Positions 34,679 to 44,827 of a stretch of 64,000 bases of DNA are shown here, piece by piece. Origin of the DNA: Methanofollis fontis. GTDB taxonomy: Archaea; Halobacteriota; Methanomicrobia; Methanomicrobiales; Methanofollaceae. A model generated the notes under the pieces. It was not told the DNA's origin, ran no database searches, and was given only the letters and a program-made list of their open reading frames with translations. Numbering within the stretch: position 1 is the stretch's first letter; the number at the start of each line of letters is the position of its first letter. The DNA lies in the NCBI RefSeq assembly GCF_004297185.1, contig NZ_PGCL01000002.1, positions 310,001 through 374,000 of the forward strand. Reading direction: 5' to 3'. A program made the translations under genes and the position numbers.

Positions 34679-37600
34679 ATGACACTGAAGACGAACAGCA
34701 GACTATTACTCACATGTATATTCATCTGCATCTTCGGCATCTCTGCTGCGGGTGCACTGGCAGTCAATTATATCGGGATCGATAAGGTCGATCTCTCATG
34801 GTCTGAAGATACATCTGAAGATTTTGAGGAGTATCGGATCTATCGTGACGGCGCCTGTGTGAAGACCATCCCCTATGCAGCGGAAACCACCTATCGTGAT
34901 GAAGGGGTCGATGAGGGCTACCATGATTACAAAATCACATACGTCTACACCGATGAAGCATACACGAGCCCGATCGCGTCCGTATACGTGGGTGAACCGA
35001 GGGGCCAGCTGAAATGCGGGGATGAAACATGGACAGATACAAGCGTCGATCTCGGAGGCGACGTCGACCTGGGCGGATATGAACTGATCATCACCGGATG
35101 TCAGGTCGCCGCCGGAAGCGATTATGAGATTGTCGGGAGTGGTAACCTTACCATCCGGAACTCAACGTTTTCCAGTGTCACCGTGGATGTGACCGCCCCG
35201 TATGCCTGCATCGAGAAGGTGAGTTCAGACCTTCCAATCAAGGTCCGCGGCGGTTATATCACTGCGAAAGAGGTTGAAATTCCCTGGGGCACCACCTGGG
35301 GACCGGGCGACCACGTCATCTATCTCTATGGTGACTACAACACCATCACGCAATGCAATGCAGAGGCTCATATTCAGGGTGATTACGGCGTTGTAGAGGG
35401 GTGTGAGGGCAACTATGTGAAGATCGCCGTGACCGGTGACAATGCCACGATTCAGAACAATATCCTCCATGATGTCCGCGGCCATGGCATCTACGCCTCA
35501 GGGAGCGATCTCAAGATCTATTCAAATGAGGTCACCAATGCCTCACGCTGGGATAAGAGTTATTATGTGACAGAAGACGGCGCCGGCATCTATCTCTGTG
35601 ATTGTTGCAGGAACGTCGACATCTACGGAAATACCATCGTCGATGCCGAAACCTATGGCATCTATGCATGCATCGGCAGCGAAACCGGCCCGATGACGAA
35701 CTATACGTTTTCGTTCAATACTATCCGTGACTCTGACTATATCGGAATGCGGGTCCAGGGTGAACTGAACGACTGTGTGATAGAGGACAACACCTTCGAC
35801 ACCAGTGACCAATGGATCGTCTATATTGACCAGGCGGACCATCTTCTCATACGCGAGAACACGTTTTCCAACCTCACCTCGGGCCTCCATGTCACTGCTG
35901 CGAACTCCACCATCACGCAGAACACCCTCACGGTCGAGGACAATACCGGTATGGTGATCGGGACCGGCAACGAGGGGAAAGGGAACGTTACCGTCTCGCA
36001 TAACACGATCACCGGTGTCCCGGCAGACAACTGCTGCCCCGACGGCATCTCCTTCTCCGCACAGGACAGCGTGCTGGAAGGAAACACCATCACGAACTGC
36101 CGCAGGGGCATTGACGCAACGGACCATGAGAACATCACGGTCCGTGACAACCGGATCACCGACTGCTGGGGCGACTGGGGCCTCTACTGCTACGATATGG
36201 ACCACGGTCTCGTCGAGAACAACACCCTCATCAATACATCTGCGGATGGCGGGAGCTATGACGGCGTCATCTTCGTCCACCACACCGGCAACACCACCGT
36301 GAAAAACAACCTGATCGACGGTGGAAAGAATGGCATCTATGTCGAAATTGCTGCCGATGGCATTGTCGTCGGACAAAACACCATCAAAAACGTCTCTTCA
36401 TACGCCGTCAAGGTATATTCGGCAGAAGGCGGGGACGGCTACCATAACTACCGCGGCCCTGCAAACGTCATGACGCGGGACAACACCATCGTCTCAGAGA
36501 ATGGATATGCCGGTTATGGCTGCTATTATGTCTACGGTACATCGTTTGTGAACAATACGGTCACGGGCCTCTCACGGGGGGTGCAGCTCAGTGTCGCCAA
36601 TAACAGCGTTGTCCGGGATAACCGGTTTGAAAATGTCGATCAGGGATTTACGCTCTTTTCTGCGCCAGATTCCGTTGTGGAAAAGAATGCCTTCAACGTC
36701 ACCCAGACCGGCGGAATGATCGATACCGGCAGTGGTTCACAGAACTCCACCGTCGCCGACAACAGGATTGCCGGATATGAATATACCGGTGTTCAGGTGA
36801 ACGAACCCGAGCGTACGACCCTTCGAAACAACACCTTCACCGGCCGGGGGTATGCCTGGGACATCTACCTGAACATCCCGGACGGCCTCCGTCAGGATAC
36901 GCTCGTGCTGGAGGAGAATACCATCGGCACCGCACATCCGACGACCGTTTCCATCACCGCACCGGACAATCCGATGTTTATCCGTGGCGTCGAAAACCCG
37001 CCCGAACCGCCCTCGCCTCCCGACTATAACACCACAAGGAGCGCCGTCGGCAACTGGGTCGAGATAATGGGAGATGGCGGCCTGAAAGAGGCCCGGATGA
37101 ACCTCACCTTCCATTACACGGAGGAGCAGATCACCGGCGTCGAGGAGAAAACCCTCTCTATCTGGAAGCACAATGGCACCGGATGGGACGCAGGAAACGA
37201 GCACTGGGATTCCTGGAACGGCACTCGCTGGCAAAATCTGGACGAGCATGAGATCGGTGTAGAAGTTCGGGAACTCTGTATCTTCGCCCCGCTCGGTGGG
37301 TATCCGGTCCACAATACCCGGATACCGGACGACTACTCCACCATCACCGAAGCCCTGAATGATCTCTACTTCCAGGCGGGTGACACCATCACCGTCGATG
37401 AGGGATACAGCGGCACCAAGGAGAATATCGTCATCGCCAATTCCGTGATCCTGAAGTCGTCGTCCGGAACCCCTGCATCGGTCACCCTCACCGCATCAGA
37501 CTCCTATGAACCGACGGTAAAGGTCTACGCCGACGATGTGGAGATCGACGGCTTTGTAATCACCGGGGCCACCGGCACACAGGGTGTCCGTTTCGCAGGC

Positions 37601-40555
37601 TCTGACAATGCAAAGGTCACGAACTGCCGGATCGAGGGGAACTACTTCGGGGTCACCATCTGTGCCGACTCGTGGGGGGAGATGTCCTCCTGCGGAAAGG
37701 TGATCGACTGCACCGTCACCGGCAATGAGCATGGTGCGGTGCTGATCAACCAGTCGAAGGAATGCAATGTCTTCGACTGCACCCTCTCGGGCGACGTCGG
37801 TATCGGCATCATCGATGCGGAGAGCGCCTATGTCTCCGGAAACACCATCACGAACTGCGACGATTACGGCATCGCCGTTGACGGTGGACGGAGCAATGAG
37901 GTCACCGACTGCACGGTGACCGGCGGCGGTCTCGGCATCTATCTCTACGGCGGAGAGGCGCAGACGGTGACTGACTGTATCATCACCGACACCAATGCGC
38001 CGGGCATCGTGCTCGAGGAGACCGAAGGAAACACCATCAGCGGAATCACCGTCACTGGTGCGCCCCTGGGAATCGGATGTGAAGGGGCGGACGACAACAC
38101 CTTCACAAACATCCATATCTCTGGCGCCGATGCGGGTGGCTCCCGCCTTGTGGGCATCGCCGTTGAGAGTTCGGACAGGAACACCCTCACTGGATGTACG
38201 GTTTCAGACCTCCGGGTCGTCGGGTATTCTGCGACCGGCATCGAGTTGACCGGGTCCGCACACACGAACACAATCGAGTCGTGCCAGTTCAGCGGGTTCG
38301 AGTCTTCCCGTGCAGACGGCGCCGTCCTCGCATCCTCTGAAAACCTGATCCGCAACTGCACCTTCACCGACCTGCGGGGTGCGACCGCGGGCGCCGCGGG
38401 TATCAGCATCACGCAGAACACCACCGGCAATACGGTCCGGCACTGCACCTTCAATGACATCTCCGCCCCGGAAAACGCCACCGCCTTTGCCGTCCTCGGC
38501 ACCACGGACCTCCTGATCACCGACTGTACGGTAGGGACGGTCACCCTAGCAAACACCTCGGCATTTGCCGTCTTCGAGAACTCCGACTACTCCAACGTGA
38601 TCGAGGAGACCGCGCTCGGTAGCCTGGCCGTGGTGCACGAACTCCACGCGGACGGGAACCTTACGCTCTCGAATACCAATGTCATCCCGGCGGATGATGA
38701 GGACGTTGCAAACATCGGTCACTACCTGAACCTCTCCTCTGACGGCAGCGGCGAGGCCTGGATCGCCTTTGCATACACAGACGACGACCTCGGCGGGAAG
38801 AACCCCGCACTCCTCTCGGTCTGGCGCCATGACGGTACGACCTGGCAGAAGGTGCCGGCCCCGAACGGCGTGAACACCGCTGAACGGTATGTGTATGCCG
38901 ACAACATCACCGAATTTTCGGTGTTTGCCCCGATGTGGTCGGGCAGCGGTCTCCCGAAGGCAAACTTCACTGCCGCCCCGACGGAGGGCATCGCGCCGCT
39001 GGAGGTCACCTTCACGGACACTTCCCGCAATGCGGAAACCTGGTCCTGGACCTTTGGCGATGGTGCAACGGCGACCGAACAGAACCCGGTGCACACCTAC
39101 ACCACCATCGGTTCCTTCAACGTCACCCTCAGGGTGACAAATGCGATCGGCACCGATGCGATCACAAAGACCTCCTGCATCACGGTCCGCGACGCCCCGC
39201 CAGGACCGTCGGAAGGGGAAGAGGACTATGCAACGAACAACACCGGCACGACGGTCAGCACAATCGGTGACCGCCAGCAGGTTTCGTTCAACAGCACCCT
39301 GGGCAACGGCACGGTCAGCGGCGACGACATCATACTTGAAAACAACCACCTGAACGTGACCATCCGGACCGACGGCATCACCTCGGTCGGGAACGTCTCC
39401 ACCGGCAATGTGACCGGCGTCCTGCTGGAGAGCGCCCCCCTGAACGCCTCCATCGGGGGCGGTGTCGGAAATGTCTCGGTGAACTTCAATGCCTCGATGA
39501 ACGCCTACAACCCGGACCTCGGGATCACTACCGGCATCTACGACCGCCCGAGCGATGAGGCGGCAACGGCGTTCACGCTTGCCGCGGCGGACGAGGGTCT
39601 CTCGATCACCTCGACGGCATATGCGGTCTATTTCACCAAGACCAACCTGACCGACGACAACGGCATCCATGACGCCTACCTGCAGATGAGTGTCTCCCCG
39701 GAGTGGGTGGAGGCGAACGGCGGGACAGGTGCCATCCGGATCTTCCGGCAGGGCGACAACGGAGATACGGAGGTCCTCGACACGACCTATCTCGGTCTCG
39801 ACAGCGAAGGCATGATGGTCTTCAAGGCGTATTCGCCAGATGGGTTCTCCTCGTTTGCAGTTGCGGCGACTGCCGTGTCGCCCACACCTACGCCTACCCC
39901 CACACCCACGCCCACACCCGCACCAACACCCGCACCCTCATCAGGCGGCGGGGGGAGTTCGGCTGTTTCGGTCACCACCACAGGCAGCCTGACGGCCGGA
40001 GAGACGGCGACCCTCTCAGTCCACGATTCGGCGGTCACCCGGATCGTCGTGGAGGCGAAGGAAGACCTGAATGACCTGCTCCTGACGGTGGATGAACAGG
40101 GTGCCCGACCGTCGGGCCTGCCCGCTCCTGAGACGGATGTCTGGCGCTACCTCTCGATCACGCTCTATCACGCCGACCCGTCGGCCATCGGCGGTGCGGT
40201 GATCACCTTTGGCGTGCCCGCAGACCTCCTGGGCGACGGAACGGCGGTGCTGATGCGGCTGAACGGATCGGTCTGGGAGACGCTCCCCACCGAACCGGCC
40301 GGAACCGCCGGTCAGGACCGCCTCTTCACCGCCGTAACACCGGGCTTCTCCTGGTTTGCGATCGGCATCCCGGCAGGGGTGGCGCCAGCAGCGGCGGCGC
40401 CTGCAGAGGTCACCACGACTGCACCACCGGTGCCGGCAACAACGGAGGAGAGCGGCACTCCTGCCACCACTCCGCCGACACAGACACCGCTCTCCCTGGT
40501 CGGGGCGCTTCTGGCCGTTGCCGGGGCGTGTCTGTTCTTCGGGCAGAAACGCTGA
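34679..40555 (+). CDS. large secreted beta-helix/PKD surface protein with C-terminal anchor
   Basis: The protein has 1,958 residues. An N-terminal signal sequence (TCIFICIFGISAAGALA) is followed by a fibronectin III-like domain (about 30-100). A first right-handed beta-helix (about 105-775, with many N-T-I-x-N-C repeats) and a small beta domain (785-880, SIWKHNGTGWDAG) come next. Then a second beta-helix (885-1310), a second copy of the small beta domain (1340-1425, SVWRHDGTTWQKV), a PKD domain (1425-1505, WSWTFGDGATATEQNP), and a Thr/Pro linker (near 1736). A PGF-pre-PGF-like domain and a C-terminal hydrophobic anchor ending FFGQKR close it. Many N-glycosylation sequons are seen. It is likely an adhesin or envelope protein. 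The ATG follows GGGAGG. Confidence 0.9.
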   Translation: MTLKTNSRLLLTCIFICIFGISAAGALAVNYIGIDKVDLSWSEDTSEDFEEYRIYRDGACVKTIPYAAETTYRDEGVDEGYHDYKITYVYTDEAYTSPIASVYVGEPRGQLKCGDETWTDTSVDLGGDVDLGGYELIITGCQVAAGSDYEIVGSGNLTIRNSTFSSVTVDVTAPYACIEKVSSDLPIKVRGGYITAKEVEIPWGTTWGPGDHVIYLYGDYNTITQCNAEAHIQGDYGVVEGCEGNYVKIAVTGDNATIQNNILHDVRGHGIYASGSDLKIYSNEVTNASRWDKSYYVTEDGAGIYLCDCCRNVDIYGNTIVDAETYGIYACIGSETGPMTNYTFSFNTIRDSDYIGMRVQGELNDCVIEDNTFDTSDQWIVYIDQADHLLIRENTFSNLTSGLHVTAANSTITQNTLTVEDNTGMVIGTGNEGKGNVTVSHNTITGVPADNCCPDGISFSAQDSVLEGNTITNCRRGIDATDHENITVRDNRITDCWGDWGLYCYDMDHGLVENNTLINTSADGGSYDGVIFVHHTGNTTVKNNLIDGGKNGIYVEIAADGIVVGQNTIKNVSSYAVKVYSAEGGDGYHNYRGPANVMTRDNTIVSENGYAGYGCYYVYGTSFVNNTVTGLSRGVQLSVANNSVVRDNRFENVDQGFTLFSAPDSVVEKNAFNVTQTGGMIDTGSGSQNSTVADNRIAGYEYTGVQVNEPERTTLRNNTFTGRGYAWDIYLNIPDGLRQDTLVLEENTIGTAHPTTVSITAPDNPMFIRGVENPPEPPSPPDYNTTRSAVGNWVEIMGDGGLKEARMNLTFHYTEEQITGVEEKTLSIWKHNGTGWDAGNEHWDSWNGTRWQNLDEHEIGVEVRELCIFAPLGGYPVHNTRIPDDYSTITEALNDLYFQAGDTITVDEGYSGTKENIVIANSVILKSSSGTPASVTLTASDSYEPTVKVYADDVEIDGFVITGATGTQGVRFAGSDNAKVTNCRIEGNYFGVTICADSWGEMSSCGKVIDCTVTGNEHGAVLINQSKECNVFDCTLSGDVGIGIIDAESAYVSGNTITNCDDYGIAVDGGRSNEVTDCTVTGGGLGIYLYGGEAQTVTDCIITDTNAPGIVLEETEGNTISGITVTGAPLGIGCEGADDNTFTNIHISGADAGGSRLVGIAVESSDRNTLTGCTVSDLRVVGYSATGIELTGSAHTNTIESCQFSGFESSRADGAVLASSENLIRNCTFTDLRGATAGAAGISITQNTTGNTVRHCTFNDISAPENATAFAVLGTTDLLITDCTVGTVTLANTSAFAVFENSDYSNVIEETALGSLAVVHELHADGNLTLSNTNVIPADDEDVANIGHYLNLSSDGSGEAWIAFAYTDDDLGGKNPALLSVWRHDGTTWQKVPAPNGVNTAERYVYADNITEFSVFAPMWSGSGLPKANFTAAPTEGIAPLEVTFTDTSRNAETWSWTFGDGATATEQNPVHTYTTIGSFNVTLRVTNAIGTDAITKTSCITVRDAPPGPSEGEEDYATNNTGTTVSTIGDRQQVSFNSTLGNGTVSGDDIILENNHLNVTIRTDGITSVGNVSTGNVTGVLLESAPLNASIGGGVGNVSVNFNASMNAYNPDLGITTGIYDRPSDEAATAFTLAAADEGLSITSTAYAVYFTKTNLTDDNGIHDAYLQMSVSPEWVEANGGTGAIRIFRQGDNGDTEVLDTTYLGLDSEGMMVFKAYSPDGFSSFAVAATAVSPTPTPTPTPTPTPAPTPAPSSGGGGSSAVSVTTTGSLTAGETATLSVHDSAVTRIVVEAKEDLNDLLLTVDEQGARPSGLPAPETDVWRYLSITLYHADPSAIGGAVITFGVPADLLGDGTAVLMRLNGSVWETLPTEPAGTAGQDRLFTAVTPGFSWFAIGIPAGVAPAAAAPAEVTTTAPPVPATTEESGTPATTPPTQTPLSLVGALLAVAGACLFFGQKR

Positions 40556-40601
40556 TTGTCTGATCTGTGGGGTATCCTCCACTCCTTTTTTCTGATGCGA
40601 C

Positions 40602-41246
40602 CTATTCCTCCCTGAGGGCGTTCATGATCCCGTCCCGTCTTTCCTGCAGGGCCATAGCCAGAAGGGCGACATATTTCCCCTGATACCGGGCCCCGGCGAG
40701 TTCGTTCGCCGAGGGCATCCGGGAACCGTCGGCGGCGGCGATGGTGGACGCCCCGTAGGGCGAACATCCGGTGATCTCGTCGCTGCGGCACTGCTGTCCG
40801 AAGGTATAGGGCAGACCGGCGCAGATCATGCCGTGGTGGAGGAGGGTGACCATCGTCGTGATGATCGTCGTTTCCTGCCCGCCGTGCTGGCAGTTTGAAC
40901 CGGTAAACACGCTCCCTATCTTCCCGACGAGCGCCCCTGCCGCCCAGAGATTTCCGGTCGAATCCAGGAACTGGCGCATCTGTCCGCACATATTCCCAAA
41001 ACGCGTGGGTGTACCGAATATCACCGCATCGGCATCGCCGAGACGGTGGCGGTCGATCACCGGCACCGCCCCAAATTCCGATTGGAATTCGGGCGTGGAC
41101 ATCTTCCCGATTACATCGGGCGGCAGCGTCTCGGGCACGCGGTAGAGTTCGGCCTCAGCGCCGGCGTCCCGCACTCCCTCTGCGATCGCCCCTGCAAGAC
41201 GGTGGATATGGCCGTTGAGCGAGTAATACACAATATAGACCTTCAA
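40602..41246 (-). CDS. WrbA-like NAD(P)H:quinone oxidoreductase (flavodoxin fold)
   Basis: This 214-residue flavodoxin-fold protein begins VYIVYYSLNGHIHRLAGAIA (FMN phosphate loop) and has the FMN-side motif FGTPTRFGNMCGQMRQFLDS and SVFTGSNCQHGGQETTI of the WrbA family. It should bind FMN and reduce quinones with two electrons, protecting against oxidative stress. I chose the TTG at 41246 because it fits the family N-terminus and a GA-rich site precedes it; the longer frame to 41324 adds unrelated residues. Confidence 0.9.
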   Translation of the reverse strand: MKVYIVYYSLNGHIHRLAGAIAEGVRDAGAEAELYRVPETLPPDVIGKMSTPEFQSEFGAVPVIDRHRLGDADAVIFGTPTRFGNMCGQMRQFLDSTGNLWAAGALVGKIGSVFTGSNCQHGGQETTIITTMVTLLHHGMICAGLPYTFGQQCRSDEITGCSPYGASTIAAADGSRMPSANELAGARYQGKYVALLAMALQERRDGIMNALREE

Positions 41247-41348
41247 ACCTGATCCCCCCCCTGCTGAAAGGAGGGTATGAAAATAAAGGTGTCGACAATG
41301 GGTGGATGGCGAGGGAGGGGCCAATTATCTCGAAAAAAGGGATCTGGG

Positions 41349-41900
41349 TTAGTGCCTGCCCAGGAAATACACCCCGATGCAGATGATGCCGATTGAAGCG
41401 GCCATTGCAAGCATATCCATCGAGGTGGTAAACTCCATGGAGAGAATCCTCTGGAAGAAACTGACAATCAGCACCATGATGATCACCTTGATGATCTTGT
41501 TCTTCAGGTCGTCAAGGCTGGATACCTCGAGAATACTCCCGAAATCACCTTTTTTGCGGGCAACGTCCAGTTCAGATATGAAAAGTTCGTAGATGCCGAA
41601 ACTGAAGATCAGGAGCACAAGACCGATAAGATAGAAGTCGATCGCCCCGATGACATCGATCAGGATCTCCTCATGGGAGAGATGGTTTTCCGAAAGACGC
41701 AAAAATTCGGTGAGGACCGTAACGATCTCTGATGAACCGGCAATAAACAGTACGATCGCGCTCAATGCCCCGAACACAACGCCGAGAAGCACAAAATAGC
41801 GCGAATTCCAGAGGATCCCCTCGAAAATTCTCTCGATCAGATGCTGGTCGTGATCCTCTCCAGGGGGATTCCGTGTATGTGGGGTGTGCGGTCTGTCCAT
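41349..41900 (-). CDS. YqhA-family (UPF0114) membrane protein
   Basis: This 183-residue protein has three to four membrane segments: NSRYFVLLGVVFGALSAIVL, DFYLIGLVLLIFSFGIYELF, and the last helix MLAMAASIGIICIGVYFLG. The mid-loop LDDLKNKIIKVIIMVLIVSF is typical of YqhA. Its function is unknown. The polar N-terminus (first 20 residues) is unusual. It is a single gene, 103 bases from the WrbA gene on the same strand. Confidence 0.85.
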   Translation of the reverse strand: MDRPHTPHTRNPPGEDHDQHLIERIFEGILWNSRYFVLLGVVFGALSAIVLFIAGSSEIVTVLTEFLRLSENHLSHEEILIDVIGAIDFYLIGLVLLIFSFGIYELFISELDVARKKGDFGSILEVSSLDDLKNKIIKVIIMVLIVSFFQRILSMEFTTSMDMLAMAASIGIICIGVYFLGRH

Positions 41901-42082
41901 GGTCTGCCCTTGTATTCAGATATGGATCGCCATCAGGTGAAGAACCTGTGCCTGTAGGGGGGGTGCGTTCATGCCGGGGGAAGAGGGGGGGATGATCCCC
42001 GCTCATGGAAATTGTTTCAATCTACCCGATAATTTCCGTATCTCCGAAATAATCCCTCTCCTGTAATTTTCTCTCCATTTAC

Positions 42083-42117
42083 GATGGTTCATGACTTTCG
42101 GTTCTCGATGAACCATC
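42083..42117. repeat. inverted repeat upstream of uraA
   Basis: GATGGTTCAT (42083-42092) and ATGAACCATC (42108-42117) are perfect 10-base arms with a 15-base spacer. It lies about 165 bases before the permease start and could be an operator or an RNA hairpin. Confidence 0.6.
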
Positions 42118-42279
42118 TGAATCTGGATCCGCCCGACATTGTCGAGAACAAAATAGAAAGGTATTTGCATCCACCCCCAGAAATCAACACAATCCTATAG
42201 GGGCCACTGCATCCCGCGGCATGGCGTGGTTGCATCTCGTTCTTGCTCACAGCAGAACACGTCGATTGTGAGGTATATC

Positions 42280-43518
42280 ATGAAAACCGAACGAGTGACT
42301 GCCGCCATCAAGCGCATGTTTCAGGGTGTCCAGATTCTTTTCGTCGCCTTTGGTGCGCTTGTTCTCGTCCCCCTGCTCACCGGGCTTGATCCCAATGTGG
42401 CATTGTTCACGGCGGGCATCGGCACACTGATCTTTCAGATGATCACGCGGATGAAGGTGCCGATCTTTCTTGCGTCGTCCTTCGCCTTCATTCCGGCAAT
42501 CACCTATGGCGTCGGCGCATGGGGGATCCCGGGCACCCTGTGCGGTCTTGCCGCCGCAGGTCTGCTCTATGTTCTGCTCAGTTTTGTGATCCGTTTTTTT
42601 GGCGTCGAGGTTGTAAACAGACTCTTTCCCCCCGTGGTCGTCGGTCCGGTCATCTGCATCATTGGTCTCTCGCTTGCGCCGGTTGCAGTCTCTATGGCCC
42701 TTGGCATGAACGGTGACATTCAGGTGATCCCTGTCGCCATCGCCCTGATCATCGCCGGTATCTCCCTGTTGACGACGCTCTGTGTCTTTATCTTCGGGCG
42801 CGGCTGGTTTAAACTCATCCCGATCCTCTGCGGTATTGGAGCGGGCTATCTGGCGTCGGCGGCATTTGGAATCCTGGACATTTCGAGCGTCGTCTCGGCG
42901 CCGTGGATCGGCGTGCCGAACTTCGTGTTCCCTGAATGGAACCTCGAGGCCGTCCTTTTCATCGTGCCGGTGGCGATCGCTCCGGCCATCGAACACTTCG
43001 GCGACATCCTGACCATCGGTTCGGTGACCGGCAAGAACTACCTGGAGGACCCGGGCATCCACCGCACCATGCTCGGGGACGGCATCGCCACCTTTGTCGC
43101 CTCCTTTCTCGGAGGTCCCCCGAACACCACCTACTCAGAGGTGACCGGGGCAGTGGCGCTGACAAAACAGTTCAACCCCTTCATCATGACGGCGGCGGCA
43201 ATCTGTGCTATTCTGTTTGCTTTTGTCAGCAAGATCGGCGCCGCTCTCCATTCCATCCCCGGACCGGTGATGGGCGGTGTGATGATCCTGCTCTTCGGCC
43301 TCATCGCAAGCCTCGGCATCAACCAGCTGATCACGAACCGGGTTGACCTGAGCGTCCAGAAAAATATCGTCATCATATCCATCGTGCTTGTCGCCGGGAT
43401 CGGTGGGTTGTTCATCCCGATCGGCGACTTCGAACTGGCGGGGATCGGTCTGGCGGCAATCGTAGGTGTGGTGTTGAATCTTGTCATCCCGGAACCAGTG
43501 AGTGGTGACGGAGCATGA
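42280..43518 (+). CDS. uraA: uracil/xanthine permease (NCS2 family)
   Basis: This 412-residue membrane protein belongs to the nucleobase-cation symporter-2 family. The family pattern is seen in VAFGALVLVPLLTGLDPNVALF, PVVVGPVICIIGLSLAPVAV, the substrate-site region VAIAPAIEHFGDILTIGSVT and DGIATFVASFLGGPPNTTYS. It carries about 12-14 membrane segments. It probably imports uracil, perhaps xanthine. The ATG at 42280 follows GTGAGGT at a suitable distance; the longer frame from 42226 is not family-like. The inverted repeat upstream may regulate it. Confidence 0.9.
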   Translation: MKTERVTAAIKRMFQGVQILFVAFGALVLVPLLTGLDPNVALFTAGIGTLIFQMITRMKVPIFLASSFAFIPAITYGVGAWGIPGTLCGLAAAGLLYVLLSFVIRFFGVEVVNRLFPPVVVGPVICIIGLSLAPVAVSMALGMNGDIQVIPVAIALIIAGISLLTTLCVFIFGRGWFKLIPILCGIGAGYLASAAFGILDISSVVSAPWIGVPNFVFPEWNLEAVLFIVPVAIAPAIEHFGDILTIGSVTGKNYLEDPGIHRTMLGDGIATFVASFLGGPPNTTYSEVTGAVALTKQFNPFIMTAAAICAILFAFVSKIGAALHSIPGPVMGGVMILLFGLIASLGINQLITNRVDLSVQKNIVIISIVLVAGIGGLFIPIGDFELAGIGLAAIVGVVLNLVIPEPVSGDGA

Positions 43519-43536
43519 CGGTGCGTCCTGTCTCCC

Positions 43537-43728
43537 ATGCTCAAGGGGACGAGCGTCACCCGGATCAAGGTGCTCTGCATCCTTGAGGCGCCCGAAGGCA
43601 GACGGCTGGAGCGGGACCATCCAGACGTTGAGGTCGTCCCGGCGGCGTTCGATGAGTGCCTGAATGAACAGGGCTACATCCTCTCTGGACTGGGTGATGC
43701 CGGCGATCGGTTGTTTGTGACCGGATAA
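43537..43728 (+). CDS. small hypothetical protein downstream of uraA
   Basis: This 63-residue reading frame starts 19 bases after uraA. Its composition ([20 protein letters not shown]-like, acidic patches) is protein-like, but I recognise no family and see no strong ribosome binding site. It could be the small downstream partner of the permease or a chance frame. Confidence 0.4.
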   Translation: MLKGTSVTRIKVLCILEAPEGRRLERDHPDVEVVPAAFDECLNEQGYILSGLGDAGDRLFVTG

Positions 43729-43814
43729 TCTTTTTTCCCCTTCCGGATCAGTCCAAGATTGAGTTCGGAAGGCCTAAGACTCCTCCCGCACAACCCACAG
43801 GGGAGTGTAGCCCT

Positions 43815-44285
43815 ATGCCTGACCGTTCTGTCCATGACGTAACCGAAGACGCCCCTTCCGACGAAGCGCTTCGTCTCTCTGAATCCGGTGACCTCGACGG
43901 CCTGACCGCCCTTCTCTTCACCGGCGACACCCCCAAACTGAGACAGGACGCCGCCCTCGGCATCGGTATGCTTGCAGGCGAAGCGGCGATCGCCCCCTTC
44001 ATCGATCTCTTCTCTCACGAGGACCGGGATATCAGGATGGCAGCCTCATGGGGGCTTTCGGCGATCGGTTCTCTGGCGGCAGCGTCGCTCGCCATTGCCC
44101 TGGACGACGACGACCGGCAGGTGCGATTGTGGGCCGCATACACCCTTGGTTTTACCGGTACCTGGCGGGAAGAGGCGGCGCTCCAGAAGACCTGCCATGA
44201 TCCTGACCCCGATGTGCGGCGATGGGCCGCCTGGGCGCTGGAGCGGATCGAACGGATGAACCGCCCCTGCTGCTCCGGGTGCTGA
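43815..44285 (+). CDS. HEAT-repeat protein (PBS lyase-like repeats)
   Basis: This 156-residue protein carries about three or four HEAT-like repeats, each with paired helices: DAALGIGMLAGEAAIAPFID, ASWGLSAIGSLAAASLAIAL, AAYTLGFTGTWREEAALQKT, and DPDPDVRRWAAWALERIERM. It ends in Cys-rich PCCSGC. Repeats of this kind mediate protein contacts. No enzymatic function is apparent. The terminal Cys pair could bind metal. The start ATG lies in a composition-consistent frame. Confidence 0.78.
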   Translation: MPDRSVHDVTEDAPSDEALRLSESGDLDGLTALLFTGDTPKLRQDAALGIGMLAGEAAIAPFIDLFSHEDRDIRMAASWGLSAIGSLAAASLAIALDDDDRQVRLWAAYTLGFTGTWREEAALQKTCHDPDPDVRRWAAWALERIERMNRPCCSGC

Positions 44286-44383
44286 GGGGCGAAGGCGCTG
44301 TCCTGGCCCACATGACACCATCTATTTCACCTCCGTTGACCAGAAGTGCATATGCCGGATGATGCACCGGCATGGAGGAGAGC

Positions 44384-44722
44384 ATGAAGGTCACCGATGT
44401 ACACGCCCTGCCGATCGGGCCAAACCCGCATCATGTGGATGCACGAAAGATCTATGACACCGAGCACGCAACGGCGGTTGTGATCACTCTCAGACCCGGA
44501 GAGGGGCTGAAAAGACACATCACCCCAGTGGACGTATTTTTTTATGTGCTTGACGGCACCGGAATCGTCGAGATAGGGGACGAACGACAGAGTGTGGACA
44601 GGGACCATATCGTCGAAAGCCCTGCCGGCATCCCCCATCGCTGGTCAAATGAGGGTGATGCTGATTTCAGGGTGCTCGTAGTGAAGGTGCCACGGCCGAC
44701 AACCGGGACAAAACTCCTCTAA
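44384..44722 (+). CDS. cupin-domain protein
   Basis: This 112-residue single-domain cupin shows the two conserved motifs: RPGEGLKRHITPVDVFFYVL (motif 1, His/Glu-like metal site) and SPAGIPHRWSNEGDADFRVL (motif 2, His). Cupins bind metal and act as isomerases, oxygenases or sensors. The substrate is unknown. The ATG at 44384 follows GGAGGA at a proper distance; an upstream ATG at 44372 is in frame but contains the ribosome binding site. Confidence 0.85.
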   Translation: MKVTDVHALPIGPNPHHVDARKIYDTEHATAVVITLRPGEGLKRHITPVDVFFYVLDGTGIVEIGDERQSVDRDHIVESPAGIPHRWSNEGDADFRVLVVKVPRPTTGTKLL

Positions 44723-44788
44723 AGTCGGCCCTCTTCAACTCATATTCTCCTTTTTTGTTTGGATTATTCCAATTGCAAAGGAAATCGC

Positions 44789-44795
44789 ATATATA
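44789..44795 (+). promoter_or_regulatory. TATA box for the PAS-domain gene
   Basis: ATATATA at 44789-44795 is about 36 bases before the preferred ATG at 44828, giving a transcript start near 44817 and a leader of about 11 bases with GAGG in it. Confidence 0.5.
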
Positions 44796-44827
44796 GCGGG
44801 ATGGACAGAGTGGTATCTGAGGCGAAT

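Noticed and set aside
39886-39950. Short-period DNA repeat as a possible CRISPR or satellite
   Set aside because: It encodes the Thr/Pro linker of the large surface protein in frame; there are no spacers and no cas genes.
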